From positions 1 through 64,000 of the forward strand of contig CAIZSE010000028.1 of the NCBI GenBank assembly GCA_903935585.1: a stretch of 64,000 bases of DNA. Reading direction: 5' to 3'. Below, one piece after another: positions 17,419 to 26,803 of the stretch. Every line of letters begins with the position of its first letter. Within the stretch, counting starts at the first letter, position 1. The notes below the pieces were generated by a model, which ran no database searches, was not told the origin of the DNA, and saw nothing but the letters and a program-made list of their open reading frames with translations. The translations under genes and the position numbers were made by a program. Source of the DNA: an uncultured Burkholderiales bacterium (lineage in GTDB: Bacteria; Pseudomonadota; Gammaproteobacteria; Burkholderiales; Burkholderiaceae_C).

Positions 17419-18267
17419 ATGCTCAACACCGTTGCATTGAGTGATGTTTTAGGCGCGCGCATCGACGGCCTCGATCTTTCGCAGCCTTTGGACGCAGAGC
17501 ACGCCAAGGGGCTGGCCGATGCCTTGCACCGCCACGGCTTCATTGTGATGAAGAACCAGTCGCTCACGCCCGCTCAGATGGTCAGCTTTGCCAGGCAATG
17601 GGGCCGGCCATCGCCCCATGTCATTGACACTTTCCACCACCCGGAAGATGCCAACATCCTGATGCTGTCGAATGTTTTCAAAGATGGCAAGCCCACCGGT
17701 CTGGTGGATGCCGGCACCTATTTTCACACCGACTATTCTTACCTGGACGATGTGGCGCGCTGCACCATCTTGCACGCACAAGACGTGCCCCATTCCCCCA
17801 ATGGCACGACCTTTGCCAACCAGGCCAAAGCCTATGCCGACCTGCCGCGCAGCATGCAGGAAAAAATTCAGGGTCTGGTGGTGAAGCACCACTATGGCAA
17901 CCGCGATGACCTGGACCATCAATCCAGGACCGTGGCCTCGGTGCTCAACCCGGACCAGGCCAAAAGAGTCAACTGGGTTCATCATCCGCTGGTCAAAAAG
18001 CACCCGTTCAGTGGCCAGCCCACCTTGTATGCCGTGAGCGGCAGTTCGTTCGGCATCGAGGGCATGGACGACGAGGAGGCGCTGGACCTGTTGCGCGAAC
18101 TGGCGGCGCACGCCACACAAGACAAATATTGCTATACGAACAATTATGAAAACGGCGACGTCATCGTCTGGGACAACGCCTTGCTGTTGCACAGCGCGCC
18201 CCTGATCGATTTGACGCGGCCACGCAGCTTGTGGCGCGTGACCGTGCTCTACCCTTCAGGCCACTGA
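17419..18267 (+). CDS. TauD/TfdA family Fe(II)/2-oxoglutarate dioxygenase
   Basis: Iron-binding HTD motif in YFHTDYSYLDD; WDNALLLHSAP with distal His. Confidence 0.92.
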   Translation: MLNTVALSDVLGARIDGLDLSQPLDAEHAKGLADALHRHGFIVMKNQSLTPAQMVSFARQWGRPSPHVIDTFHHPEDANILMLSNVFKDGKPTGLVDAGTYFHTDYSYLDDVARCTILHAQDVPHSPNGTTFANQAKAYADLPRSMQEKIQGLVVKHHYGNRDDLDHQSRTVASVLNPDQAKRVNWVHHPLVKKHPFSGQPTLYAVSGSSFGIEGMDDEEALDLLRELAAHATQDKYCYTNNYENGDVIVWDNALLLHSAPLIDLTRPRSLWRVTVLYPSGH

Positions 18268-18270
18268 CCC

Positions 18271-19038
18271 TCAAGGCATGTACTGGCCGCCGTTGACCTC
18301 GATGATCTGGCCGGTCACATAGCCTGACATTTGCTCGGAAGCCAGGTACACAAAAGCACCCGCACATTCCTCGGCCGTGCCCAGACGGTTCATGGGAATC
18401 GTGGCCTTGAAGCCTTCCAGCATTTGGGGTGTCGAGAAGCGTTCATGAAACGGCGTGGTGATGACACCCGGCGCCACGGCGTTGACACGGATTTTGTCCT
18501 TGACCAACTCTTTGGCCAGGCCCCGCGTCATGGTCGAGACAAAACCCTTGGAGCCGGCATAGAGAGATGCGCCAGCCCCGCCGCCGTGCCGTGCAGCCAC
18601 CGATGTCACGTTGATGATGCCGCCGCCTTGGCCTTGCTTGCGCATGGCGGCCACCGCTGCGGCGGTGCACATCATGGCCGAGCGCACATTCAGGTAGACC
18701 ACGTTGTCAAACAGCGCATCGGTGATCTCTTCGATCGGCACCCGCTGGACCAGTGCGCCGGCATTGTTGATCAGGATGTCGATGCGACCAAAGGCTTTCA
18801 CGGTGTCATCGACCAGGCGCTGGCATTGGGCCGATTCCATCACGTCGCCTTGCAGCAACACGGCCTGTGCGCCGGTGGCCTTGACCGCTTGGAGCACTTC
18901 TTCGGCAGGCCCCTTGCTGCTGTTGTAGTGCACCGCCACGCGAGCGCCCAGTTTGCCAAAGGCGACTGCGGCCGCGGCCCCGATGCCGGTGCTGGAGCCG
19001 GTGATCAAAACCACTTTGTCTTTCAGATCGTTCAACAT
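18271..19038 (-). CDS. SDR family oxidoreductase
   Basis: TGSSTGIGAAAA, NNAGA, SLYAGSKGFVSTMTR (YxxxK). Confidence 0.92.
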   Translation of the reverse strand: MLNDLKDKVVLITGSSTGIGAAAAVAFGKLGARVAVHYNSSKGPAEEVLQAVKATGAQAVLLQGDVMESAQCQRLVDDTVKAFGRIDILINNAGALVQRVPIEEITDALFDNVVYLNVRSAMMCTAAAVAAMRKQGQGGGIINVTSVAARHGGGAGASLYAGSKGFVSTMTRGLAKELVKDKIRVNAVAPGVITTPFHERFSTPQMLEGFKATIPMNRLGTAEECAGAFVYLASEQMSGYVTGQIIEVNGGQYMP

Positions 19039-19137
19039 GCAAGTCTCCTGTTAGATGCATCTGCACACAGCATGAGCGCTGGGGCCGATTCATTATGGGC
19101 AGGCTTGCACGACAACCCAATCAAATGGGCGACAAGC

Positions 19138-20106
19138 TCAGGCGCTTGCCCAGAACACGGCAAAGCGTGTGGCCGGGTCTGTCCATGCCCGGGTGGTCGT
19201 GAAGCCTGCTGTGCGCAGCAAGGCATCAAAACTTGGCACCGTCCATTTGCAGGCATTTTCGGTGTGGATGGTTTCTCCGGCTTTAAAAAGGCGCGCGCCA
19301 CCGGGCCATTGCACCCGCAGGGCCTGGCGGGCTTGCAGGTGCATTTCCACGCGCGATCGTTCGGCATTGAAGCGGGACACGTGCCGCCAGTCGCGCACTG
19401 CAAAGTTACTGCCCACCAGCCGGTTGATGTGCAAGAGCAAGTTCAGGTTGAAGGCGGCCGTCACGCCCAGCGCATCGTCGTAAGCGGCTTCGAGTTCGGC
19501 CACATCTTTCACCAGATCCACCCCGATCAGCAAACCGCTGTGCCTGGCAGTGCCGCACGCAGTGTGCAAGCTGCGTAAAAAGCCCACAGCCTGATCGGGT
19601 GTGAAATTGCCGATGCTCGAGCCTGGATAAAACAGCACGCGGGGCTGGGCAGGGTCCAGCGCGAGGTCGGCAGGCAACTGAAGACCCGCCGAAAAATCGG
19701 TCCCCAGGCCCATCATGGGCAAAGCAGGATGTTGGTGCTGCAGGCCTTCCAGGGCCGCACGGACAAAGTCCACCGAAATGTCGACCGCCACATACCGCCC
19801 TGCCGCCATCGGGCCCAGCAAGTGCGAAGCTTTTTCGCAATTGCCTGCGCCCAGGTCGATCCAGCAAGCGTCAGCCGGCAGGTGACTGGCCATGTCGGCG
19901 CAGTGCTGCTGCATCACACGGGCTTCGGTTCGTGTGAGGTCGTACTCCGGCAACTCGGTGATGGCTTCAAACAGGCGTGAACCCAGCGAGTCGTAAAGGT
20001 ATTTGGGCGATGTGAAGGCCTGAGGGGCCAACAGGCCCTGCAAGAGTTCTTGCACCACATGGTCTGCTTGGTGCTGGTAAAGCTGGATGAATTGGGGGGC
20101 GCTCAT
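19138..20106 (-). CDS. egtD: L-histidine N-alpha-methyltransferase EgtD
   Basis: EgtD family pattern: SPKYLYDSLGSRLFEAITELPEYDLTRTEARVM, WIDLGAGNCEKASHLL, YPGSSIGNFTPDQAVGFL, GVDLVKD. Confidence 0.92.
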   Translation of the reverse strand: MSAPQFIQLYQHQADHVVQELLQGLLAPQAFTSPKYLYDSLGSRLFEAITELPEYDLTRTEARVMQQHCADMASHLPADACWIDLGAGNCEKASHLLGPMAAGRYVAVDISVDFVRAALEGLQHQHPALPMMGLGTDFSAGLQLPADLALDPAQPRVLFYPGSSIGNFTPDQAVGFLRSLHTACGTARHSGLLIGVDLVKDVAELEAAYDDALGVTAAFNLNLLLHINRLVGSNFAVRDWRHVSRFNAERSRVEMHLQARQALRVQWPGGARLFKAGETIHTENACKWTVPSFDALLRTAGFTTTRAWTDPATRFAVFWASA

Positions 20107-20278
20107 GCCGGCATGTTAAGCCAGTGCGGTCAGCCCTGTGGCAGGTGGGTACAAGCCCTCGCCTTTGTAAAGTGCGCGCAAGGCGTCCCGTTCAAGGGTT
20201 TGGTTTTGGCCCCTGCGGGCCTGTGCCCATGTATTTCGGGGTTTAATCCAAGCTGTATATTTTTTCAGGAAATGTTCG

Positions 20279-21148
20279 ATGCTGACTTCTTTTGTTTCTC
20301 GGGTCCTGCCTTTTGCCATCACGGGCCTGTTGGCGCTGTCTGCTGCGTTTGCAGCCAGTGCCCAAACCACGCTGCGTGTCACCACCATTCCTGAAGAGGC
20401 CGCCACCGAACAAGTGCGCAAGTTCACGCCTTTGGCCAACTACCTCGAAAAGCAATTGGGCATGAAGGTGTTGTTCACGGCAGTCACCGATTACCCCGCT
20501 GCGGTGGAGTCGCTTGTCAACAAAAAGGTTGACTTGGTCTGGTTTGGTGGCTTCACCTACGTTCAGGCCAAGCTCCGCTCCGGTGACAAGGTGGTGCCTT
20601 TGGCCCAGCGCGAAGAAGACACGCGTTTTCAATCGGTGTTCATTGCCAAGACCGATTCGGGCATCAAGACGCTGGCTGACATGAAGGGCAAGCAAATCTC
20701 CTTTGGTTCTGCGAGCAGCACATCTGGGCACGCCATGCCAAGAGGTGTACTGGTGCAAGCTGGGATCAACCCTGAAAAAGACTTTAAGCGCATCGCCTAC
20801 AGCGGTGCGCACGACGCCACGATTGCCTCGGTGGTCAGCGGCAAGGTCGATGCGGCTGCGCTGGACATCACGGTGTGGAAAAAGTTTGTCGCAGAAAACA
20901 AGGTGGACACCCAGGCTGTGAATGTGTTTTTTACAACGCCAACGTACTTCAATTACAACTGGTCGGTACACGCTGACATGCCAGTTTCACTGCAGAACAA
21001 GATCAAGTCTGCGCTGCTTGCTCTTAACCCGGCTAATCCTGAACATGCTGAAATTCTTCGCCTGAACCGTGCCACGCGTTACATCGAAACCAAGCCTGAA
21101 AACTACAAAGAATTAGAAGCAGCAGCTAGAAACTTGGGCTTGCTTTGA
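20279..21148 (+). CDS. PhnD-family ABC transporter substrate-binding protein (phosphonate-type; possibly selenium oxyanion)
   Basis: Signal peptide; TTIPEEAATEQVRKFTPLANYLEKQLG, VDLVWFGGFTYVQA, GSASSTSGHAMP. Confidence 0.85.
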   Translation: MLTSFVSRVLPFAITGLLALSAAFAASAQTTLRVTTIPEEAATEQVRKFTPLANYLEKQLGMKVLFTAVTDYPAAVESLVNKKVDLVWFGGFTYVQAKLRSGDKVVPLAQREEDTRFQSVFIAKTDSGIKTLADMKGKQISFGSASSTSGHAMPRGVLVQAGINPEKDFKRIAYSGAHDATIASVVSGKVDAAALDITVWKKFVAENKVDTQAVNVFFTTPTYFNYNWSVHADMPVSLQNKIKSALLALNPANPEHAEILRLNRATRYIETKPENYKELEAAARNLGLL

Positions 21149-21167
21149 ATCGCTGGAGCACATCGGC

Positions 21168-22007
21168 TTGAACATCGAGCTATTGGCCTTGGAGGCCCGG
21201 CACCCGGCCGCGCTGACCGGCACGGCACCGGCTTTGCGTGCGCTGAACCTGCGGCTGGCCGCAGGCGAACAGGTGGCCATCATTGGCCCGTCTGGCGCGG
21301 GCAAGACGACCTTGCTGCAGGTACTGGCCTGCGCGCAGCCACCCACGCAAGGCACGCTGCAGTTGGCTGGCGTGAACCCTTGGACATTGCCCGCTCGGGC
21401 GCTGCGCCGTTTGCGTGGCCAGTTGTTTCTGGCCCCGCAAGTGCCACCGCTGCCGCCGCGCCAACGCGTGGTGACCTCGGTGCTGGCCGGGCGTTTGCCC
21501 GCCATGGGCCTGTGGGCCAGTTTGCGCTCGCTGTTTTACCCGGCTGACATCCCGGCGGCTTACCAAGCGCTGCTGCACTTTGACCTGGGCGAAAAATTGT
21601 TCGATCGCGTAGACCGCTTGTCGGGTGGCGAGAGGCAGCGCGTGGGCCTGGCCCGCGCCTTGCTGTCCCCGGCCAGCCTGTGGCTGATCGACGAGCCGCT
21701 GTCGGCGCTCGACCCGATGCGCGCCCGCATGGCCATGGCCGCATTGGTAGGCTTGGCGGCAGAGCGCAAAGTCACGCTGGTGGCCACGCTGCACCAGGTG
21801 GACATGGCGTTGGCGCACTTCCCGCGCATCATCGGCCTGCGCGATGGGCAGATGGTGTTTGACTTGCCGGCCGGGCAGGTCAGTCCCGAACGCCTGGCGC
21901 ATTTGTACGCTCAGCATGAGCACGAGTTGCGTGGCGAGGCGCTGCCTGTTGCGCACGATGACATGGCCACGGATGCCCCCAAGCCGGTGGTGATGCACTG
22001 CCGCTGA
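21168..22007 (+). CDS. ABC transporter ATP-binding protein, PhnC-like
   Basis: Walker A GPSGAGKTTLLQ; signature LSGGERQRVGLARALLS; Walker B LWLIDEPLSALD. Confidence 0.9.
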   Translation: MNIELLALEARHPAALTGTAPALRALNLRLAAGEQVAIIGPSGAGKTTLLQVLACAQPPTQGTLQLAGVNPWTLPARALRRLRGQLFLAPQVPPLPPRQRVVTSVLAGRLPAMGLWASLRSLFYPADIPAAYQALLHFDLGEKLFDRVDRLSGGERQRVGLARALLSPASLWLIDEPLSALDPMRARMAMAALVGLAAERKVTLVATLHQVDMALAHFPRIIGLRDGQMVFDLPAGQVSPERLAHLYAQHEHELRGEALPVAHDDMATDAPKPVVMHCR

Positions 22008-22028
22008 TGCGGCCATCACCCGAGTCCG

Positions 22029-22916
22029 GTGTTTCACACGAACGACATGTCCGCCAAGCTCTCCCTTCTGCCTTCAACCCATCCATCTGTGCCGAGCATG
22101 GCTGCACCTGCACGTGATCCGGCGTTTGCATCGCGCGTGTTCTGGCTGGGTTTGGCGCTGGTCCTCTTGTGGCCGCTGGCTGTGGCCACCGAGTTTCGTT
22201 TGTGGGTGTTGTGGGCGCCTGAGAACCGCAAAGTCACGGCCGACTTTTTGGCCAGCTTTTGGCCCCTGATGCACAACGCCGAATTCATGCAAATGGTGGT
22301 GCGCGAAACCTGGCGCACCGTGGCCATGGCCACCGCAGGCGTCACACTGGCGCTGGTGCTGGCCCTGCCCTTGAGCTTGCTGGCCACGCGGGTTTTGTCC
22401 TTGTCGGCCTTGTCCGGCCGCATGGACCGCTGGCCAGCCGTGCTGCGCTGGTGCGTGCGGGCGACCTTGATTGTGCTGCGCAGCATTCCTGAACTGATCT
22501 GGGCGCTGGTGTTTGTGCGCGTGGTGGGCTTGGGGCCGACCGCTGGCGTGCTGGCTATTGCGCTGACCTATGGCGGCATGCTGGGCAAGGTGTACGCCGA
22601 GATTCTGGAAAGCGGCGAGAGCCATGCCACCCAGTCGCTGATGCGCAACGGCAGCGGGCGCCTGCAAGCCTTTGTGTACGCGCTGCTGCCCAGCCACGCG
22701 GCCGAACTGGCCTCGTACACGGTGTACCGCTGGGAATGCGCCATCCGCTCTTCCGTGGTGCTGGGCTTTGTGGGCGCCGGTGGCCTGGGGCAGCAACTGG
22801 ACAACTCGATGAAGATGTTCAACGGCGGCGAGGTAGCGACTTTGTTGCTGGTGTTCATTGCGCTGGTGGCGCTGGCCGACCGCGTGAGCGCCTGGCTGAG
22901 AAAGGCGCTGGCATGA
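22029..22916 (+). CDS. ABC transporter permease, PhnE-like
   Basis: Multiple TM segments; PhnE-type IPELIWALVFVRVVGLGPTAGVLAIALTYGG and YRWECAIRSSVVLGFVGAGGLG. Confidence 0.9.
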   Translation: MFHTNDMSAKLSLLPSTHPSVPSMAAPARDPAFASRVFWLGLALVLLWPLAVATEFRLWVLWAPENRKVTADFLASFWPLMHNAEFMQMVVRETWRTVAMATAGVTLALVLALPLSLLATRVLSLSALSGRMDRWPAVLRWCVRATLIVLRSIPELIWALVFVRVVGLGPTAGVLAIALTYGGMLGKVYAEILESGESHATQSLMRNGSGRLQAFVYALLPSHAAELASYTVYRWECAIRSSVVLGFVGAGGLGQQLDNSMKMFNGGEVATLLLVFIALVALADRVSAWLRKALA

Positions 22917-23758
22917 AGCCGCTGAGCCAGGCATCGTTTCGCGAAGCGGCCAACCCGCCTTACAAATTGCCGCCGCCCCTGTTCAATGCGCGCTGCCGTG
23001 CATGTTGGTTCATGGCGTCATTGCTGGTGCTGGTGGTGGCCAGTTTTGTCTCGCTGGAGCTGGACTGGGCGGCTTTTGCATCGGTGGAATCGGCGCGCAG
23101 CATGGGCCGCTTTGTGGCCGAGTTTTTCCCGCCCGACTTGTCGCCCGTGTTCGTCAACAAGGTGGCCTGGGCCGCCTGGGAAACTCTGGCCATGTCGGCG
23201 TTGGGCACGGCCATTGCGGCGGTGCTGGGTCTGGCGCTGGCCGTGCCCGCCAGCCGCTTGTCAACCCAAGACCCGGCCTGGCTGCGCAGCCCCACACGCT
23301 GGGTGCTCAACGCGTTGCGCGCCATTCCTGAGCTGGTGTGGGCGGCCTTGCTGTTGATCTCGGCCGGACTCGGGCCCATGGCGGGCACATTGGCGCTGGC
23401 CCTGCACACCAGCGGCGTGCTGGGCCGCTTGTTTGCCGAGGCCATGGAAAACGTGCCCACCGGGCCGGGCGACGCCTTGCGCACCCAGGGTGTGGGACCG
23501 CTGCGCGTGTTCGCCTATGCCACCTTGCCCCAGGTGCTGCCACAACTCATGAGCTACACGCTGTACCGCTGGGAAAACAACATCCGCGCCGCCGCTGTGC
23601 TGGGCGTGGTGGGCGCGGGTGGGCTGGGCCAGTTGCTGTCGTTTCACATGGGCCTGTTCCACATGAGCAAAACCGCCACGATTTTGGCGGCCATGCTGCT
23701 GATGGTGGTTTGCGTGGACGCGCTCAGCTTTGCGGCGCGGCGCTGGTTGACGCGCTGA
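22913..23758 (+). CDS. ABC transporter permease, second PhnE-like
   Basis: IPELVWAALLLISAGLGPMAGTLALALHTSGVLG; YRWENNIRAAAVLGVVGAGGLGQ; ATG overlaps previous stop. Confidence 0.9.
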   Translation: MKPLSQASFREAANPPYKLPPPLFNARCRACWFMASLLVLVVASFVSLELDWAAFASVESARSMGRFVAEFFPPDLSPVFVNKVAWAAWETLAMSALGTAIAAVLGLALAVPASRLSTQDPAWLRSPTRWVLNALRAIPELVWAALLLISAGLGPMAGTLALALHTSGVLGRLFAEAMENVPTGPGDALRTQGVGPLRVFAYATLPQVLPQLMSYTLYRWENNIRAAAVLGVVGAGGLGQLLSFHMGLFHMSKTATILAAMLLMVVCVDALSFAARRWLTR

Positions 23759-23761
23759 GGC

Positions 23762-23790
23762 TTTAAGGCGCTCGGGCGCTTGCCCTTAAA
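23762..23790. terminator. Candidate bidirectional terminator between convergent genes
   Basis: TTTAAGG...CCTTAAA inverted repeat with GC-rich centre between the permease and argO-like stops. Confidence 0.4.
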
Positions 23791-24457
23791 CCAAACTGAA
23801 CCCCAGCCACAGCGCCGTGCCCCACATCATCAGCGCCACAGCGCCATCGAGCGCGCGCCAGATGTGCTGGGAATGCAGGCGACGGCCCAGCCAAAAGGCG
23901 GCTGCGCCCAGCACCGCAAACCAGAGCACAGACCCTGCTGCTGCACCCAGGCCAAAAGCCGTGCTGCCTTGCCCATAGGCCAGCGAGGCGGTGCCGATCA
24001 ACACGGCCGTGTCCAGCCAAGCATGTGGGTTGAGCCAGGAAAACGCCAGGGCTGATCCCACGGCTTGCCGGCGTGTGATGGCCAAGGGGTTTGGCTGTGT
24101 GGTGGTCGATGCGTGCGGGGTCTCGTTGCCCTTGTCGCTCGCAGGCAAGTCCAGAGCCAAAACAGGTGAACGTAAAAACCTTTGAAAAGCTTGCCAACCG
24201 TAGACCATCAAAAACAGCATGCCTGCGCCCAACAGTGCGCCATGCAGTTTGTCGGACAGGCCGCCCAACTGCGCCAGGCCCAGCACGCCCAAACCGATCA
24301 TCCCTGCATCGGCGACAGCGCAAATGGCCACGGTCAGCCAAAGGTGTTGGCGCTGCAGGCCCATGCGCAGCACATGTGCGTTTTGCGGGCCGATGGCCAT
24401 GATCAGCGAGATGCTCAGCACCATGCCGGCGGTGAATGTGGAAAGGTGCATGACCAT
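23786..24457 (-). CDS. argO: LysE/ArgO family amino acid exporter
   Basis: LSISLIMAIGPQNAHVLRMGLQR and ALAFSWLNPHAWLDTAVLIG; divergent from an argP-like regulator. Confidence 0.88.
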   Translation of the reverse strand: MVMHLSTFTAGMVLSISLIMAIGPQNAHVLRMGLQRQHLWLTVAICAVADAGMIGLGVLGLAQLGGLSDKLHGALLGAGMLFLMVYGWQAFQRFLRSPVLALDLPASDKGNETPHASTTTQPNPLAITRRQAVGSALAFSWLNPHAWLDTAVLIGTASLAYGQGSTAFGLGAAAGSVLWFAVLGAAAFWLGRRLHSQHIWRALDGAVALMMWGTALWLGFSLV

Positions 24458-24561
24458 GGAGATCTCCGGGACTGGGGTTGGCCGACCTGAAGATTGGACA
24501 TGCAGGCGGGTCGATGACTGGCCGTGAGTGTGCTGGCAAACCGGTTATGTTTAAACTCAGT

Positions 24562-24588
24562 TAAATTAAAATGCTATCGCTTAATTTA
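24562..24588. promoter_or_regulatory. Inverted repeat TAAATTAA-N11-TTAATTTA in the argO-argP intergenic region, candidate ArgP site
   Basis: Perfect 8-bp arms in a short AT-rich divergent intergenic region. Confidence 0.5.
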
Positions 24589-24602
24589 TTTTTAACCAAA
24601 TC

Positions 24603-25502
24603 ATGCTCGACGCCCGCCAACTCGAAGCCCTGACCGCCGTGCTCGAACACGGCAGCTTTGGCGCGGCTGCGCAGTCCCTGTCGCTCAGCTTGGCAGCGGT
24701 GTCGCTGCGCATCAAGGCCTTGGAAGAGGTGTTGGGCCAGCGTTTGCTGGTGCGCGGCAAACAAGTGCGGGCCACACCGGCCGGGCAGGCCTTGTTGGCC
24801 CATGTCAAACAGCTGCGCATGATGGAAGCCGACCTGTTGGGCGGTTTGCAAGGCACCTCGGCGCGATCAGCTCCGCGCTGGCAATCACTGAGCGTGGCTG
24901 TCAACGCCGATTCGGTCGCCAGTTGGTTCTTGCCGGGTGTGGCGCCCATGCTGCAGCGCCACCGCTTGCTGCTCGAAATCCTGATCGATGACCAGGACCA
25001 CACGCACGATGCTCTTAAAAGCGGCGATGTGATCGGCTGTGTGAGTACGCTGGCCAAACCCATGCGTGGCTGTGTGGCCGAGCCTCTTGGCATCATGCGT
25101 TACCGCTGCGTGGCCGCGCCCGCCTTGGCCAAGCGTTGCCTGACCCCGAGTGGTGCGGTGTCGCCGCACAAACTGCTGGCGCAGCCAGCGGTCATTTTTA
25201 ACCGCAAGGATGCATTGCAAGATGCTTTTTTGGTCCAGCACTTCGGCCTCAAGCAACCCAACTACCCACGCCACTTTGCCCCGGCTGTCGAGGCCTTTGA
25301 GACGGCGATCGAGCTGGGCTTGGGCTGGGGCATGGTGCCCGAGCAGTTCCTGGCCCAACGTCCGGGCCTGCAAGAGCTGTTGCCCGGTGCCGCGGTGGAT
25401 GTGGCCCTTTACTGGCAACACTGGGTCCGAGAAGCCCCTTCAGCCCAGCGCCTGACACAGGCCGTCAAAACAGCGGCGCGTTTGTATTTGCGGCAGGCGT
25501 AA
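24603..25502 (+). CDS. argP: LysR family regulator ArgP (IciA)-like
   Basis: MLDARQLEALTAVLEHGSFGAAAQSLSLSLAAVSLRIKALEEVLGQRLLVR HTH; pairing with argO. Confidence 0.88.
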   Translation: MLDARQLEALTAVLEHGSFGAAAQSLSLSLAAVSLRIKALEEVLGQRLLVRGKQVRATPAGQALLAHVKQLRMMEADLLGGLQGTSARSAPRWQSLSVAVNADSVASWFLPGVAPMLQRHRLLLEILIDDQDHTHDALKSGDVIGCVSTLAKPMRGCVAEPLGIMRYRCVAAPALAKRCLTPSGAVSPHKLLAQPAVIFNRKDALQDAFLVQHFGLKQPNYPRHFAPAVEAFETAIELGLGWGMVPEQFLAQRPGLQELLPGAAVDVALYWQHWVREAPSAQRLTQAVKTAARLYLRQA

Positions 25503-25544
25503 GAACTGTTGCAATGGGCTTGGCTCCAAACGACCTGGGCAAGC

Positions 25545-25712
25545 TCACTTGGCCATTGAGCAATGCCCGCCGCTGCTTGCCTGGCCCGAACCGGCCGCGA
25601 TGAGGTGCGGTTCGTTGCGCAGATCCACGGGGGCCGAAACCTGAAAGTCCCAGACTAAAAAGGCGGCCAGGCCCAGCCAGAAAACCGCTTGCAGTTGCTG
25701 TGTTTTTCTCAT
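25545..25712 (-). CDS. Small single-TM protein
   Basis: 55-aa ORF MRKTQQLQAVFWLGLAAFLVWDFQVSAP..., next to yeeE in the same orientation. Confidence 0.45.
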   Translation of the reverse strand: MRKTQQLQAVFWLGLAAFLVWDFQVSAPVDLRNEPHLIAAGSGQASSGGHCSMAK

Positions 25713-25722
25713 GCGGCCGCCT

Positions 25723-26796
25723 TCAAAATTGGTAATGCCGTCGCACACGCACGCCGATCAAGGTGCCGGCAAAGGCCATGGGCACCCAGATCCAGCCGTG
25801 CAGGCTGCCGGTCGAGATGCCGCTGAGCATGGCGCCGATGTTGCAGCCAAAGGCCAAACGCGAGCTGTAGCCCATGACGAAACCGGCGACCAGGCCGATC
25901 ACCCATTGCTGAGTGGTCAGTGGCTTGCTGTCCGCAGGAGACTTGGCCGACACCCACAAAGCGCCGCCCAAAATGCCGATGTTGGTGATGGTGGTGACGT
26001 CCATCAAAACGCTTTGAGTCAGGCGCTGCGTGTTGCCTGCCTGACTCCAGAAGCCATTGCCGGTCGGGTCAAACAAGCCCAGCGCCACGGCGCCTTTGGC
26101 GGCCCACAGGCCAAAGCCGTAGACCACACCCCAGGGTTGACCGGCCAACAGCAGGTTGAGGGTGGCCAACACGGCCAGTGCCACCGCACCCCACACCCAG
26201 CGCTTGTTGAACCAGGTCTGGCCTGCGCCCACCCACAAGCGCACAGCCACCAGCACGGCGGCCAGCAAGGCCAGCGTCAGTGCCAGTGCACCGCCCGTGC
26301 CCAGGCTGGCCGAAAAGCTGACGGGTGCCGTCTGGCCCAGCGACAACCACGCATCCAGGTGCACTGAGCCCAGAAAACTGCCCAAAGCAAACAGCGGCAA
26401 GATGCCCATGTTGAGCGGCACGCCAAGCCCTGCCTTGTACAAAGTGCCCGAGCCGCAGCCGTCGGCAATCTGCATGGTCAGGCCGAACACGAAGGCGCCG
26501 ATCAGCAAGCTCACGCTGGGCGGGCCCAGGGCGGCGTGCAGTTCAGAAAACTGCCCCAGCAGCGGCAGGGCCGCCAGACTGGCCAGTGCCAGCAGCAGCA
26601 CCTGGCCGCTTGCACCCTGCGGGTTGCGTTGCTCAATGAGTTGACGCCAACCGGTGGTGAAGCCAAATCGGGCGCCTGCCAAAACCGCGCCCATGCCCAC
26701 ACCCACCAGCATCAGCGCGGCTTGGCGGATGGAAACGGACAGCGCTAAAAAGATGAAAAAGGCGGCCAGCATGGCCGCCATCGGCAGGCGTTTCAT
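25723..26796 (-). CDS. YeeE/YedE family (thiosulfate transporter-like) membrane protein
   Basis: Repeated GxxxGxGxxxxxGCxxG-type motifs: ADGCGSGTLYKAGLG, LAFGCNIGAMLSGISTGSLHGWIW. Confidence 0.88.
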   Translation of the reverse strand: MKRLPMAAMLAAFFIFLALSVSIRQAALMLVGVGMGAVLAGARFGFTTGWRQLIEQRNPQGASGQVLLLALASLAALPLLGQFSELHAALGPPSVSLLIGAFVFGLTMQIADGCGSGTLYKAGLGVPLNMGILPLFALGSFLGSVHLDAWLSLGQTAPVSFSASLGTGGALALTLALLAAVLVAVRLWVGAGQTWFNKRWVWGAVALAVLATLNLLLAGQPWGVVYGFGLWAAKGAVALGLFDPTGNGFWSQAGNTQRLTQSVLMDVTTITNIGILGGALWVSAKSPADSKPLTTQQWVIGLVAGFVMGYSSRLAFGCNIGAMLSGISTGSLHGWIWVPMAFAGTLIGVRVRRHYQF

Positions 26797-26803
26797 GGCG
26801 CGA

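Noticed and set aside
20107-20278. C-terminal peptide fragment (GEGLYPPATGLTALA) between egtD and phnD as a gene remnant
   Set aside because: Too short and no recognisable family; treated as intergenic.
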